Part shown: positions 1-7,760 of the stretch, piece by piece
Layout of the letters: each line of letters begins with the position of its first letter
Numbering within the stretch: the stretch's first letter is position 1
Origin: Bradyrhizobium genosp. L
Lineage (GTDB): Bacteria; Pseudomonadota; Alphaproteobacteria; Rhizobiales; Xanthobacteraceae
Assembly: GCF_015624485.1 (NCBI RefSeq)
Contig: NZ_CP061378.1
Location: forward strand, 5,270,001 to 5,334,000
Length of the DNA stretch: 64,000 nt
Reading direction: 5' to 3'
The notes under the pieces: model-generated
Told to the model about the DNA's origin: nothing
Databases searched by the model: none
Seen by the model: only the letters and a program-made list of their open reading frames with translations
Translations under genes and position numbers: made by a program

Positions 1-528
1 CACGATCTGCATCATCGCGCGGCCTTCGTCCGTTCCGCCCGACGATCGGTCTTCCAGCACCTGGATATTCGCGGCGGACGGCAACGCGCCGCTGGCCTCG
101 TCGGCGGCCGCGCCGCCGAGATCGTTGAAGCTGTCCGAGATCACGCCGACTTTGATCCCGGAGCCGGTGCCGCTCAGGCCGCTTTCGCCAAGGGCCTGTT
201 GCACCTGCCCGGCAGTGGCACCCTTGGCGCTGGCGGCGGCACTTGTGCTTCCGCTCGATCCCGACACTGGATTGGCCAGGCTGGCGAGGCTGTTGATCGC
301 CTCAAAGGCCCCAACGCTCGGCTGGACCAATGCGGCCAGGCCGGCGTCGAGCTGTGGGAACTCACTGCCGGATACAAGCGGCGCCTGCACAGGCAACACC
401 ACGAACACCGGCGTGGCACTCGTTCCCGCGTCCCATGTGTCAATCAAATTACCGGTTTGATCGAGACCGTCCCAGCTCGAAATAAAATCGTCGCCGAATG
501 CATCAAAAACGTCGTGAGGGCGCTTCAT
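1..528 (-). CDS. Subtilase-like surface/secreted protein, N-terminal part (runs off left edge)
   Basis: An open frame starts at ATG 526-528 and reads without a stop through 176 codons to the window edge, so the C-terminus is missing. There is no classical signal peptide. Residues 1-120 are acidic and then rich in small residues (Ser/Ala/Gly linker about 90-105). From residue 124 the protein reads GIKVGVISDSFN, followed by a segment rich in Gly, Ala, Asp and Glu. This resembles the start of a subtilisin (S8-like) domain, with Asp132 at the catalytic aspartate position. From memory, proteins of this kind occur in Bradyrhizobium as large secreted proteins. No strong Shine-Dalgarno is seen, so the start is moderately certain. 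The His and Ser of a protease lie outside the window, so activity cannot be judged. Confidence 0.6.
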   Translation of the reverse strand, partial: MKRPHDVFDAFGDDFISSWDGLDQTGNLIDTWDAGTSATPVFVVLPVQAPLVSGSEFPQLDAGLAALVQPSVGAFEAINSLASLANPVSGSSGSTSAAASAKGATAGQVQQALGESGLSGTGSGIKVGVISDSFNDLGGAAADEASGALPSAANIQVLEDRSSGGTDEGRAMMQIV

Positions 529-914
529 CGGTCAGTCATTTTCTTATTCAGGCAGAATTACTCGGTGGTCCCACGGCGAACGCTTGGATGAATCAGCCCG
601 TCCCCCTGAGTCTTATCACGCGAAATATTTGCTGGCGCAATCTGCGAATGCGCTAAAGCCGGGACCATCTGTGCGAAGCGACGAAGTCGGCCTTGCGTGT
701 ATGAAGATCAGTATACCAGACCGGTCGCAGTCGGGGTCGACGGCTCCGTGGATTTACGGAATCCTAGTGAGCCGTCCGACCCCGCAGTGAAACGCCGCGT
801 TGGGCAGGTCAGTTGTTTCCAGCTATTTCTGACGGGAGGACCGGTTGGAAACGCCGGTCAAATTGGCTAAGCCAGACGGGCCCCTTCGGGCCCGCCAATC
901 AAGAGGTGTTCTCA
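529..914. other. Intergenic region with a leader hairpin before the CoA-transferase
   Basis: This stretch of about 390 bases lies between divergently oriented genes and must hold both promoters. Short open frames here have no recognisable product. The only clear structure is a hairpin at 864-898: arms TTGGC/GCCAA enclose a 7-bp GC-only stem (877-883 with 888-894) with a CTTC loop. It ends five bases before the purine-rich ribosome site (GAGGTG, 903-908) of the downstream gene. There is no U-tract immediately after it, so a leader or attenuator role is as likely as termination. Confidence 0.45.
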
Positions 915-2108
915 ATGCCCTTCCCCCGCGCGTCGCAAGCCCTGTCCCGTTTCACCGTGCTGGATCTGACCCGCGTCCGTTCGGGGCCGACCTGCGTGCG
1001 GCAGCTTGCGGACTGGGGCGCCAATGTCATCAAGATCGACGCGCTATTGGAGGATGCCGGCGGCGAGCAGCTCGGCGGGGCACGGCAGGGCTCCGACTTC
1101 CAGAACCTGCATCGCAACAAGCGCGCGATGACGCTGAACCTGAAGGACCCCAAGGGACTCGAGGTGTTCAAGCGGCTGGCGGAACAGGCCGACGTCGTCG
1201 TCGAGAACTTCCGGCCGGACGTCAAGGCCAAGCTCGGCATCGATTATGAGAGCGTGCGCAAGATCAACCCGAAGATCGTCTACGGCAGCATCTCCGGGTT
1301 CGGGCAGGACGGCCCCTATCACAAGCGGCCCGGCTTCGATCAGATCGCGCAGGGCATGGGCGGGCTGATGTCGATCACCGGCGCGCCCGGCGAAGGACCG
1401 ATGCGGGTCGGCATCCCGGTCGCCGACCTCACCGCCGGACTGTTCTGCGCCATGGGCATTCTGACCGCTCTGCTGGAACGCGACGTTTCCGGCCAGGGCC
1501 AGTGGGTGCAGACCTCGCTGCTGCAGGCGCAGATCTTCATGCTGGATTTCCAGGCCGCGCGCTGGCTGATGGAAAAGGACGTCGCAAAACAGGCCGGCAA
1601 CAATCATCCGACCTCGATTCCAACAGGCGTATTCAAGACGTCCGATGGCTACATCAATATCGCCACGACGGGCGGCCGGATCTGGGAACGCTGCGCGCAG
1701 GCCCTCGGCGCGCCCGAATTGTTCAGCCATCCGGATTACGTCACCGCGCCCTTGCGCTCGAAGAACCGCGACGCGCTGAACGCGACCATCAACAAGCTCA
1801 CCGCGACGAAACCCACCGAGACCTGGGTCAAGGAATTGAATGAGGCCGGTGTGCCCTGCGGACCGATCTATTCGATCGACCAGATGTTTGAGGACGCCCA
1901 GGTCAAGCATCTCGGCATGGCCCAGCACGTTCCCAATGACGAGAACCGGCACATCCAGCTGGTGAGCCAGCCGGTGACGCTGTCGCGGACGCCGAGCAAG
2001 ATGGCGGTGCGGCCGCCGGAATTCGGTGAGCAGACCGACGAGGTGCTGGCCGAGTTCGGCTTCGGCAAGGACGAGATCGCCGAACTCAGGCAGCGCAAGG
2101 TGGTCTGA
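915..2108 (+). CDS. CaiB/BaiF family III CoA-transferase
   Basis: Predicted to move coenzyme A between carboxylic acids, as in formyl-CoA, succinyl-CoA:(R)-benzylsuccinate or carnitine CoA-transferases; the actual acid pair is unknown. The 397 residues match the usual length of about 400. Family signatures are visible: DLTRVRSGP near residue 17, ENFRPDVKAKLGIDYE at 97-112, SGFGQDGPY at 127-135, and PVADLTAG at 168-175. Asp171 is the expected acyl-carrying aspartate, matching Asp169 of formyl-CoA transferase. I chose ATG 915 rather than an upstream in-frame start at 813 because it has a GAGGTG ribosome site and gives the family N-terminus. Its 3' end is only one base from the convergent tctA stop. 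Cytoplasmic. Confidence 0.9.
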   Translation: MPFPRASQALSRFTVLDLTRVRSGPTCVRQLADWGANVIKIDALLEDAGGEQLGGARQGSDFQNLHRNKRAMTLNLKDPKGLEVFKRLAEQADVVVENFRPDVKAKLGIDYESVRKINPKIVYGSISGFGQDGPYHKRPGFDQIAQGMGGLMSITGAPGEGPMRVGIPVADLTAGLFCAMGILTALLERDVSGQGQWVQTSLLQAQIFMLDFQAARWLMEKDVAKQAGNNHPTSIPTGVFKTSDGYINIATTGGRIWERCAQALGAPELFSHPDYVTAPLRSKNRDALNATINKLTATKPTETWVKELNEAGVPCGPIYSIDQMFEDAQVKHLGMAQHVPNDENRHIQLVSQPVTLSRTPSKMAVRPPEFGEQTDEVLAEFGFGKDEIAELRQRKVV

Positions 2109-2109
2109 G

Positions 2110-3627
2110 CTATTGCGCCCCTGCCGGCCGCACCTTGCGTGCGATGCCCGCAATGGCCCGGTCGATCAGCGGCCAGAACAGCAGCAGGATCGCCAGCGTC
2201 GTGATGGTGCCGACGAGGCCGTTGGACCAGAACACCTTCATGTCGCCGCCCGATCCGATCATCGACAGGCGGAAGGCGTCCTCGGCGCGGCTGCCGAGCA
2301 CCAAAGCGAGCGTGAACGGTGCGAGCGGGATGCTGATCTTCTTGAAGACGTAGCCGACGACGCCGAAGCCCAGCATCAGCCAGATGTCGAACATCGCATT
2401 CTGGATCGCGTAAGCGCCGATCGCGCAGGACACCACGATCATCGGCGCGACGGCGGCGAACGGCACGCGCAGGATCGAGGCAAAAATCGGTACGGTCGTG
2501 AGCACCAGCACGAGGCCGACGACATTGCCGAGATACATCGAGGCGATCAGGCCCCAGACGAAATCCTTGTGCTCGACGAACAGCAGCGGACCCGGATTGA
2601 GGCCCCACACCATCAGGCCGCCGAGCAGGATCGCCGCGGTGCCGGAGCCGGGAATGCCGAGCGCGAGCATCGGCAGCAACGCCGAAGTGCCCGACGCATG
2701 CGCGGCGGTCTCCGGCGCGAACACGCCCTCGATGCGGCCCTTGCCGAAACTCTCCGGATCCTTGGAAAAGCGTTTTGCCAGATTGTAGCCCATGAAGGAG
2801 GCGGCGATCGCACCGCCCGGCGTGATACCGAGCCAGCAGCCGATCACGGAGGAGCGCAGCAGCGTCATCCAGTATTTCGGCAGATCCTTCCACACCGACA
2901 AAACGACGCGCAGGCTGATGCCGGCAGCGTGGCCGCGCAGCGCCAGACGCTCCTCCATCGTGAGCAGGATCTCGCTGATGCCGAACAGGCCGATGACGGC
3001 GACCAGGAAGTTGATGCCGCGCAGCAGCTCGGCCGAACCGAACGTCATGCGCAACTGCCCGGACACCGTGTCCATGCCGACGCCGGCGAGCAAGAGCCCG
3101 AGCGACATCGAGATCACGGTCTTGTGCTTGGCTTCACGACCGAGGCCGACAAAGGAGCAGAACGTCAGGAGATAGACGGCGAAGAATTCCGGCGGCCCGA
3201 ACTTCAGCGCAAATGTCGAGATCATCGGCGCCAGGAAGGTGATGAGCAGCACGGCGACCAGCGAACCGATGAACGACGACGTGAAGGCCGCGGTCAGCGC
3301 TTCGGCCGCGCGGCCCTGCTGCGCCATCGGATAGCCGTCGAAGGTGGTCGCGACCGACCACGCTTCGCCTGGGATATTGAACAGGATCGAGGTGATGGCG
3401 CCGCCGAACAGCGCGCCCCAATAGATGCAGGACAGCATCACGATGGCCGAGGTCGGGTCCATCGTGAAGGTCAGCGGCAGCAGGATCGCAACCCCGTTCG
3501 GGCCGCCGAGTCCGGGCAGCACGCCGACGAAGATGCCGAGCACGAGGCCAACCATCATCAACAGCAGCGTCTTGCCGGTCAGCAGGACGGCAAAGCCGTG
3601 CAGCAGGAGTCCGAAGGCTTCCATCAC
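2110..3627 (-). CDS. tctA: Tripartite tricarboxylate transporter large membrane subunit TctA
   Basis: This is the large integral membrane subunit of a TTT-family secondary importer, which works with TctB and a periplasmic binding protein. The 505 residues match the family and contain about 12 hydrophobic segments. Typical glycine/proline-rich signatures are present near the N-terminus (GVLPGLGGPNGVAILLP) and in the middle (GITPGGAIAASFMGYNLAKR, then ALGIPGSGTAAILLGGL). It is preceded by tctB, with a palindromic repeat in the 144-base gap. The substrate cannot be read from the sequence; the neighbouring mtnP and mtnA make a methylthio-nucleoside or a related salvage product worth considering besides carboxylates. 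Confidence 0.92.
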   Translation of the reverse strand: MMEAFGLLLHGFAVLLTGKTLLLMMVGLVLGIFVGVLPGLGGPNGVAILLPLTFTMDPTSAIVMLSCIYWGALFGGAITSILFNIPGEAWSVATTFDGYPMAQQGRAAEALTAAFTSSFIGSLVAVLLITFLAPMISTFALKFGPPEFFAVYLLTFCSFVGLGREAKHKTVISMSLGLLLAGVGMDTVSGQLRMTFGSAELLRGINFLVAVIGLFGISEILLTMEERLALRGHAAGISLRVVLSVWKDLPKYWMTLLRSSVIGCWLGITPGGAIAASFMGYNLAKRFSKDPESFGKGRIEGVFAPETAAHASGTSALLPMLALGIPGSGTAAILLGGLMVWGLNPGPLLFVEHKDFVWGLIASMYLGNVVGLVLVLTTVPIFASILRVPFAAVAPMIVVSCAIGAYAIQNAMFDIWLMLGFGVVGYVFKKISIPLAPFTLALVLGSRAEDAFRLSMIGSGGDMKVFWSNGLVGTITTLAILLLFWPLIDRAIAGIARKVRPAGAQ

Positions 3628-3643
3628 GCGTTCCCAAACATTT

Positions 3644-3753
3644 CGTCATTGCCTGCGACAAACGCGAAGCGTTTGTGCAAGAGAGCGAAGCGACGAAGCA
3701 ATCCACTCTTGCTTTGCTGCTGCATGGATTGCTTCGCTTCGCTCGCAATGACG
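3644..3753. repeat. Dispersed palindromic (REP-like) element between tctB and tctA
   Basis: The element is bounded by perfect inverted arms CGTCATTGC (3644-3652) and GCAATGACG (3745-3753). Internal complementary blocks GAAGCAATCCA and TGGATTGCTTC form a long imperfect stem. Repeats starting GTCATTGCGAGCGAAGCGAAGCAATCCA-like (split here into shorter matches) are, from memory, widespread between genes of Bradyrhizobium and Rhodopseudomonas. It occupies nearly the whole tctB-tctA gap, so the transcript would fold strongly between the two coding regions. Confidence 0.8.
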
Positions 3754-3771
3754 GGACGGGTCATGCCGCCG

Positions 3772-4314
3772 CTAGTAGCCGAACGCCGCTTCGAGCGGGC
3801 CCTTCGGCATGATGACGTCGAACGCGATGTCGAAGGTTACGAACATCGCGGCGGTGAAGATGAAGGCGGTCAGCAGCGACTTCCACAGCGCGATCTTGCC
3901 GACCAGGCGCATGAAGCCGGCGATCAGGAGGAAGCTCGCGACATACAGCCCCAGGAATTGCGTGGCGAGGCAGAACAGGAAGGTCGGCACGAACACCGCC
4001 ATCACCCGCCAAAGCTGCGCGCGCGAGACGAAGGTCTCGCGGGCCTCGCGATGCGAGAGCAGCGCCGTGCCGAAACCGTAGAGGCTGGCGCCGCCGAGGA
4101 TGATCGAGAGATAGAACGGGAAATAGCCCGGTTGCGGCCCGGTCGAATCCCACGATGCGCCGGTGCGCCAATTGTCCCAGCCGAGTATCACGGCGAGCGC
4201 AAGCAGCAGCAGGGAGACGACGGCATCGACGATACCAGTGCTGACGACCGCAGGTGAATTGTCTTCGGGCGCAGTCGGATCGTCGACGACGATCTCAAGT
4301 TCGGTGTTGGCCAT
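3772..4314 (-). CDS. tctB: Tripartite tricarboxylate transporter small membrane subunit TctB
   Basis: This is the small membrane subunit of the TTT importer and partner of the adjacent TctA. It has 180 residues, with four expected hydrophobic helices (about residues 28-48, 65-82, 103-130 and 145-170) after an acidic cytosolic N-terminus (ELEIVVDDPTAPEDNSP). The FYLSIILGGASLYG segment is typical of the TctB/DUF1468 family. It lies downstream of mtnA on the same strand (75-base gap) and upstream of tctA. The identification rests mainly on topology plus position next to an unmistakable TctA. Confidence 0.85.
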   Translation of the reverse strand: MANTELEIVVDDPTAPEDNSPAVVSTGIVDAVVSLLLLALAVILGWDNWRTGASWDSTGPQPGYFPFYLSIILGGASLYGFGTALLSHREARETFVSRAQLWRVMAVFVPTFLFCLATQFLGLYVASFLLIAGFMRLVGKIALWKSLLTAFIFTAAMFVTFDIAFDVIMPKGPLEAAFGY

Positions 4315-4389
4315 GGATGAGGGTGCTGGAGTGCGAGGACGCCGATTGGATTAGCGTGCGAGCGCAATCGGCGTCAATGCAGCGTTCAG

Positions 4390-5487
4390 CTAACCGGACC
4401 GTTCGGGAAACGCGCTCGCAAGTGCAGCACGGTCTGGCCTGAGCACGCCGCGCTCGGTGATCAGGCCCGTCACCAGCCGCGCCGGCGTCACATCGAAGCC
4501 GAAATTGGCGGTCGGTGAACCTTCCGGCACCACGCGCACGGTCTCGATGCGTCCGTCGGCGGTGCGCCCGGTCAGATGCGTGACTTCGCTGGCCGCGCGC
4601 TGCTCGATCGGAATCTGCCTGACGCCGTCATCGATACTAAAGTCGATGGTCGGCGAAGGCAGCGCAACATAGAACGGCACGCCATTGTCATGCGCGGCGA
4701 GCGCCTTCAGATAGGTGCCGATCTTGTTGCAGACATCGCCATTGGCGGCAACGCGGTCGGTGCCGACGATCGCGAGATCGACCATCCGATGCTGCATCAA
4801 ATGGCCGCCGGTGTTGTCGGGGATCACCGTGTGCGGCACGCCGTGATGACCGAGCTCCCAGGCGGTGAGCGAAGCCCCCTGATTGCGCGGCCGCGTCTCA
4901 TCGACCCACACGTGCACCTGGATGCCGCGATCATGCGCCTGGTAGATCGGCGAGGTCGCCGTGCCCCAATCCACGGTTGCAAGCCAGCCGGCATTGCAAT
5001 GCGTGAGCACATTGACCGGCTCGCCCGGCTTCTTGGTCGCCGCGATGGTTTCGATCAGGCGCAGGCCGTGTTGACCGATGTCGCGGTTGATCTCGACATC
5101 CTCGTCGGCGATCTCGCGGGCGCGGGCATAAGCGGCCTCCGTGCGCGCCGGGGGCGGCAGCGGTGCGAGCACGCGATGCAGCTCGTCGAGCGCCCATTTC
5201 AAATTGATCGCGGTCGGCCGCGTCTCGATCAGCATCTTGCCGGCGCGATCGAGCGCGGTGTCGGAGGCGTCCGCACGCATCGCCAGTGCCATGCCGTAGG
5301 CCGCGGTGGCGCCGATCAGCGGCGCGCCGCGCACCAGCATCGAACGGATCGCCTCGCCGGCTTCCTGCGCCGTCCGGATTTTTGCCACGATGAATTCATG
5401 CGGCAGCCGCCGCTGATCGATCGCACCGACCGACCAGCCGTCGGGCTCGAGCCAGATGCTGCGGAAATGCTTTCCATCGACCTTCAT
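4390..5487 (-). CDS. mtnA: S-methyl-5-thioribose-1-phosphate isomerase
   Basis: Converts 5-methylthioribose-1-phosphate to 5-methylthioribulose-1-phosphate in methionine salvage, in the cytosol. The 365 residues match the family (about 350-370). The conserved RGAP is at residues 53-56. NVLTHCNAG (159-167) carries the catalytic Cys164, and [17 protein letters not shown] (242-258) carries the catalytic Asp244. It lies 41 bases downstream of mtnP, which makes its precursor, so the two steps are encoded together. No mtnB, mtnC, mtnD or mtnK is present in the window, so the rest of the route must lie elsewhere or be absent. The related eIF2B-alpha family is excluded by the intact active-site residues. 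Confidence 0.95.
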   Translation of the reverse strand: MKVDGKHFRSIWLEPDGWSVGAIDQRRLPHEFIVAKIRTAQEAGEAIRSMLVRGAPLIGATAAYGMALAMRADASDTALDRAGKMLIETRPTAINLKWALDELHRVLAPLPPPARTEAAYARAREIADEDVEINRDIGQHGLRLIETIAATKKPGEPVNVLTHCNAGWLATVDWGTATSPIYQAHDRGIQVHVWVDETRPRNQGASLTAWELGHHGVPHTVIPDNTGGHLMQHRMVDLAIVGTDRVAANGDVCNKIGTYLKALAAHDNGVPFYVALPSPTIDFSIDDGVRQIPIEQRAASEVTHLTGRTADGRIETVRVVPEGSPTANFGFDVTPARLVTGLITERGVLRPDRAALASAFPERSG

Positions 5488-5528
5488 GCCCTACGCCCTT
5501 TGCACCGTGCGCTCCCTGGAGCACTTGT

Positions 5529-6404
5529 TCACGACCGTAACACCCGTCCGGCAACCGCATCGAGCTTGGCCAGCAGCGCGGGATCGCGCGCCGCGGGCGC
5601 CGTGATCAGCGCGGTGTCGAGCGCGCGGTCCGAGCCGATCGGGCACGGCTCGTGCTCACGCGGGAAATCCCGCGCCAGACGGCCAACCAGCGCCTTGGCC
5701 TTCTCGGCGTTCGAGTTCAGCACGCGGATGATGTCCTGCACCGTCACGGCATCGTGCGCCGGATGCCAGCAGTCGAAATCGGTGACCATCGCGACGCTGG
5801 CGTAGCAGATCTCGGCTTCGCGGGCGAGCTTGGCTTCCGGCATGTTGGTCATGCCGATCACCGAATAGCCCTGCGCCTTGTAGGTCAGGCTCTCCGCGAG
5901 CGAGGAGAATTGCGGTCCTTCCATGCACAGATAAGTGCCGCCGCGCGCAAAGGCGATGCCTTCGGCTTCGGCGGCCGCTGCCAGATGTCCCGCGAGCAGC
6001 GGCGCGACCGGATGCGCCATCGAGACATGCGCGACACAGCCCTTGCCGAAAAACGAGCTCTCGCGCTTGTGAGTGCGATCGACGAACTGATCGACCAGCA
6101 CGAAGCTGCCCGGCGGCAGTTCTTCCTTGAAGGAGCCGCAGGCCGACAGCGCGACGAGGTCGGTGACCCCGGCCCGCTTCAGCACGTCGATGTTGGCACG
6201 ATAGTTGATGTCGGACGGCGACAGCGCGTGGCCCGGGCCATGCCGCGGCAGGAACACGATCGGCAGGCCCGCGATCTCGCCACGGCGCAGCGCCGCTGAC
6301 GGCTCGCCCCAGGGGCTCGCGATCGCCTCCTCGCTGATATTTTCGAGGCCCGGCAGGTCGTAGATGCCGGATCCGCCGATGATCCCGAGAACGGCCTTGG
6401 TCAT
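5529..6404 (-). CDS. mtnP: S-methyl-5'-thioadenosine phosphorylase
   Basis: Phosphorolyses methylthioadenosine to adenine and 5-methylthioribose-1-phosphate, the substrate of MtnA encoded next. The 291 residues match the family. Visible family features are the N-terminal phosphate loop GGSGIYDLPGL (10-20), FLPRHGPGHALSPSDINYRAN split across residues 51-71, CMEGPQFSSLAES (160-172) around the ribose-binding Met/Glu, and TDFDCWHPAHD (208-218) with the base-binding aspartates. The TDFDCW segment and NMPEAKLAREAE favour methylthioadenosine over inosine/guanosine phosphorylase. It is preceded by a TTT binding protein gene on the same strand (159-base gap). I saw no SAM-type riboswitch upstream. Confidence 0.93.
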   Translation of the reverse strand: MTKAVLGIIGGSGIYDLPGLENISEEAIASPWGEPSAALRRGEIAGLPIVFLPRHGPGHALSPSDINYRANIDVLKRAGVTDLVALSACGSFKEELPPGSFVLVDQFVDRTHKRESSFFGKGCVAHVSMAHPVAPLLAGHLAAAAEAEGIAFARGGTYLCMEGPQFSSLAESLTYKAQGYSVIGMTNMPEAKLAREAEICYASVAMVTDFDCWHPAHDAVTVQDIIRVLNSNAEKAKALVGRLARDFPREHEPCPIGSDRALDTALITAPAARDPALLAKLDAVAGRVLRS

Positions 6405-6563
6405 GTTCGCTCCTCACGGTCTCGCATTCGACCATACTGCGGCGCAATAATCATCGCGCGACGGCCAGTTGCAAGCGCATTTGGAGCGGAGGGTAAAGCG
6501 ATGGGATACGGCGACACATGGCCGATCGGGGCCATGTGTCGGGTGAGCTACGAGGGGAGCCGG

Positions 6564-7550
6564 CTATTTGGCGACGAAGCCCGCCTCGTTCATCAGCGTG
6601 GTGTTGAGCCTGTCGTCGTCCTGGAGGAACTCGATCATGTCCTTGCCGGTGAGGAAGATCGGCTTCAACGCCTGCTTCTCCATGTAATCCCTGTATTCGG
6701 GGGTCTGCGTCACCTTCTGGAACAGGTCGACATAGAACGCCTGCTGCTCCTGCGTGACCTTGCCGGGCAGGAACATGGCGCGCAGCATCAGATACTGCAC
6801 GTCGAGCCCCTCCTCCTTGCAGGTCGGGATGTCGTTCCAGGACTGCGTCTCGGTGACCTTGCTCTTGTAGGAGATGCGCTCCTTGTCGAACACGCAGAGC
6901 GCGCGCACCTGCCCGGCCCGCCACACTTCGAGGTTTTCGCTCGGGTTGTTGACGTTGGACTCGGTGTGGCCGCCGACCAGCTGGGTCGCAGCCTCGCCGC
7001 CGGACTTGTACGGCAGGTAGGAGAATTTCGCGCCGGTCTTCTGCTCCATGAACACGGTCAGCACATGGTCCTCGCGCTTGGAGCCGGTGCCGCCCATCTT
7101 GAATGGGCTGCTCGAGGCCTTCGCCGCCGCGATGAAATCCTTCACCGTCTTCGGACCGGACGCGTTGTCCCACAGCACGAACTGGTCGAGCGCGATCACC
7201 GACACCGGCGTGAGGTCGTGCCAGTTGAAGGGAATCTTCGCCGACAGCGGCAGCATGTAGATCAGCGAATAGGCGATCAGCACCTTGTTCGGATCGCCCT
7301 CGCTGGACTTCATGTACATCAGCGCTTCTGCGCCCGACGCGCCGCCCTTCAGCGACACCACCATCGGCTGCTTCATCAGATTGTTCTTCTGGATCGCCGC
7401 CTGCATCATGCGCGCCATCTGGTCGGAGGCGCCGCCGGCGCCCGCCGCAACCACGATCTCGACCGGCTTGCTCGGCTCCCAGCCGGCAAACGCCGGCGCG
7501 CTGAGCAGCATGGCCGCGACGGCAGCCGTGGCTTTCACAATCTGTCCCAC
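6564..7550 (-). CDS. TTT-family (Bug/TctC) periplasmic solute-binding protein
   Basis: Periplasmic receptor for a tripartite tricarboxylate transporter. I start it at GTG 7550, preceded by a strong GGGAAGAG ribosome site. This gives an N-terminal signal peptide (IVKATAAVAAMLLSAPAFAG) and 328 residues, the usual length; upstream in-frame Mets would add about 49 residues in front of the signal. The family opening is seen in KPVEIVVAAGAGGASDQMAR, a divergent form of the Bug phosphate-like loop. The body has the LPYKSGGEAATQLVGGHTES segment expected around the ligand. It is first in a row running to mtnP, mtnA, tctB and tctA, and is the natural partner of the TctBA subunits. Confidence 0.88.
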   Translation of the reverse strand: MGQIVKATAAVAAMLLSAPAFAGWEPSKPVEIVVAAGAGGASDQMARMMQAAIQKNNLMKQPMVVSLKGGASGAEALMYMKSSEGDPNKVLIAYSLIYMLPLSAKIPFNWHDLTPVSVIALDQFVLWDNASGPKTVKDFIAAAKASSSPFKMGGTGSKREDHVLTVFMEQKTGAKFSYLPYKSGGEAATQLVGGHTESNVNNPSENLEVWRAGQVRALCVFDKERISYKSKVTETQSWNDIPTCKEEGLDVQYLMLRAMFLPGKVTQEQQAFYVDLFQKVTQTPEYRDYMEKQALKPIFLTGKDMIEFLQDDDRLNTTLMNEAGFVAK

Positions 7551-7694
7551 GTGTCTCTTCCCTATCTCTTTGTTCGGCTTGGCAAAATGCTTGATATGGC
7601 TGGTCGGTGCATTGTGCGGATTATGGCCGGCGAGTTCAAGGCGCGAACCGGCGGATGACCTATGACTTTGGAATGAGTGGCGCGGACCGCGCTC

Positions 7695-7739
7695 CAAAAA
7701 AGAAAGCGGCGCGAACCCACGAGGAGCCCGCGCCGCTTT
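7695..7739 (-). terminator. Rho-independent terminator of the adhesin gene
   Basis: A perfect 11-bp inverted repeat (7703-7713 with 7729-7739, arms AAAGCGGCGCG and CGCGCCGCTTT) has a 15-base loop. Read on the minus strand it is followed by TTTCTTTTTTGG, a classic U-tract. It lies 22 bases beyond the adhesin stop codon. Confidence 0.9.
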
Positions 7740-7760
7740 CGGCCTGGTCTTGCGCGACCG

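Noticed and set aside
584..790. Small plus-strand gene of 68 codons
   Set aside because: No ribosome site, no recognisable domain and overlap with the presumed divergent promoter region.
2026..4257. Plus-strand open frame of more than 700 codons across tctA and tctB
   Set aside because: Its translation is dominated by Arg, Gln, Asp and His, typical of antisense reading of membrane protein genes, and it crosses the palindromic repeat.
6405..6563. Possible SAM riboswitch before mtnP
   Set aside because: No recognisable kink-turn or paired helices of SAM riboswitch classes are seen, and the gap is shared with the end of the binding protein gene.
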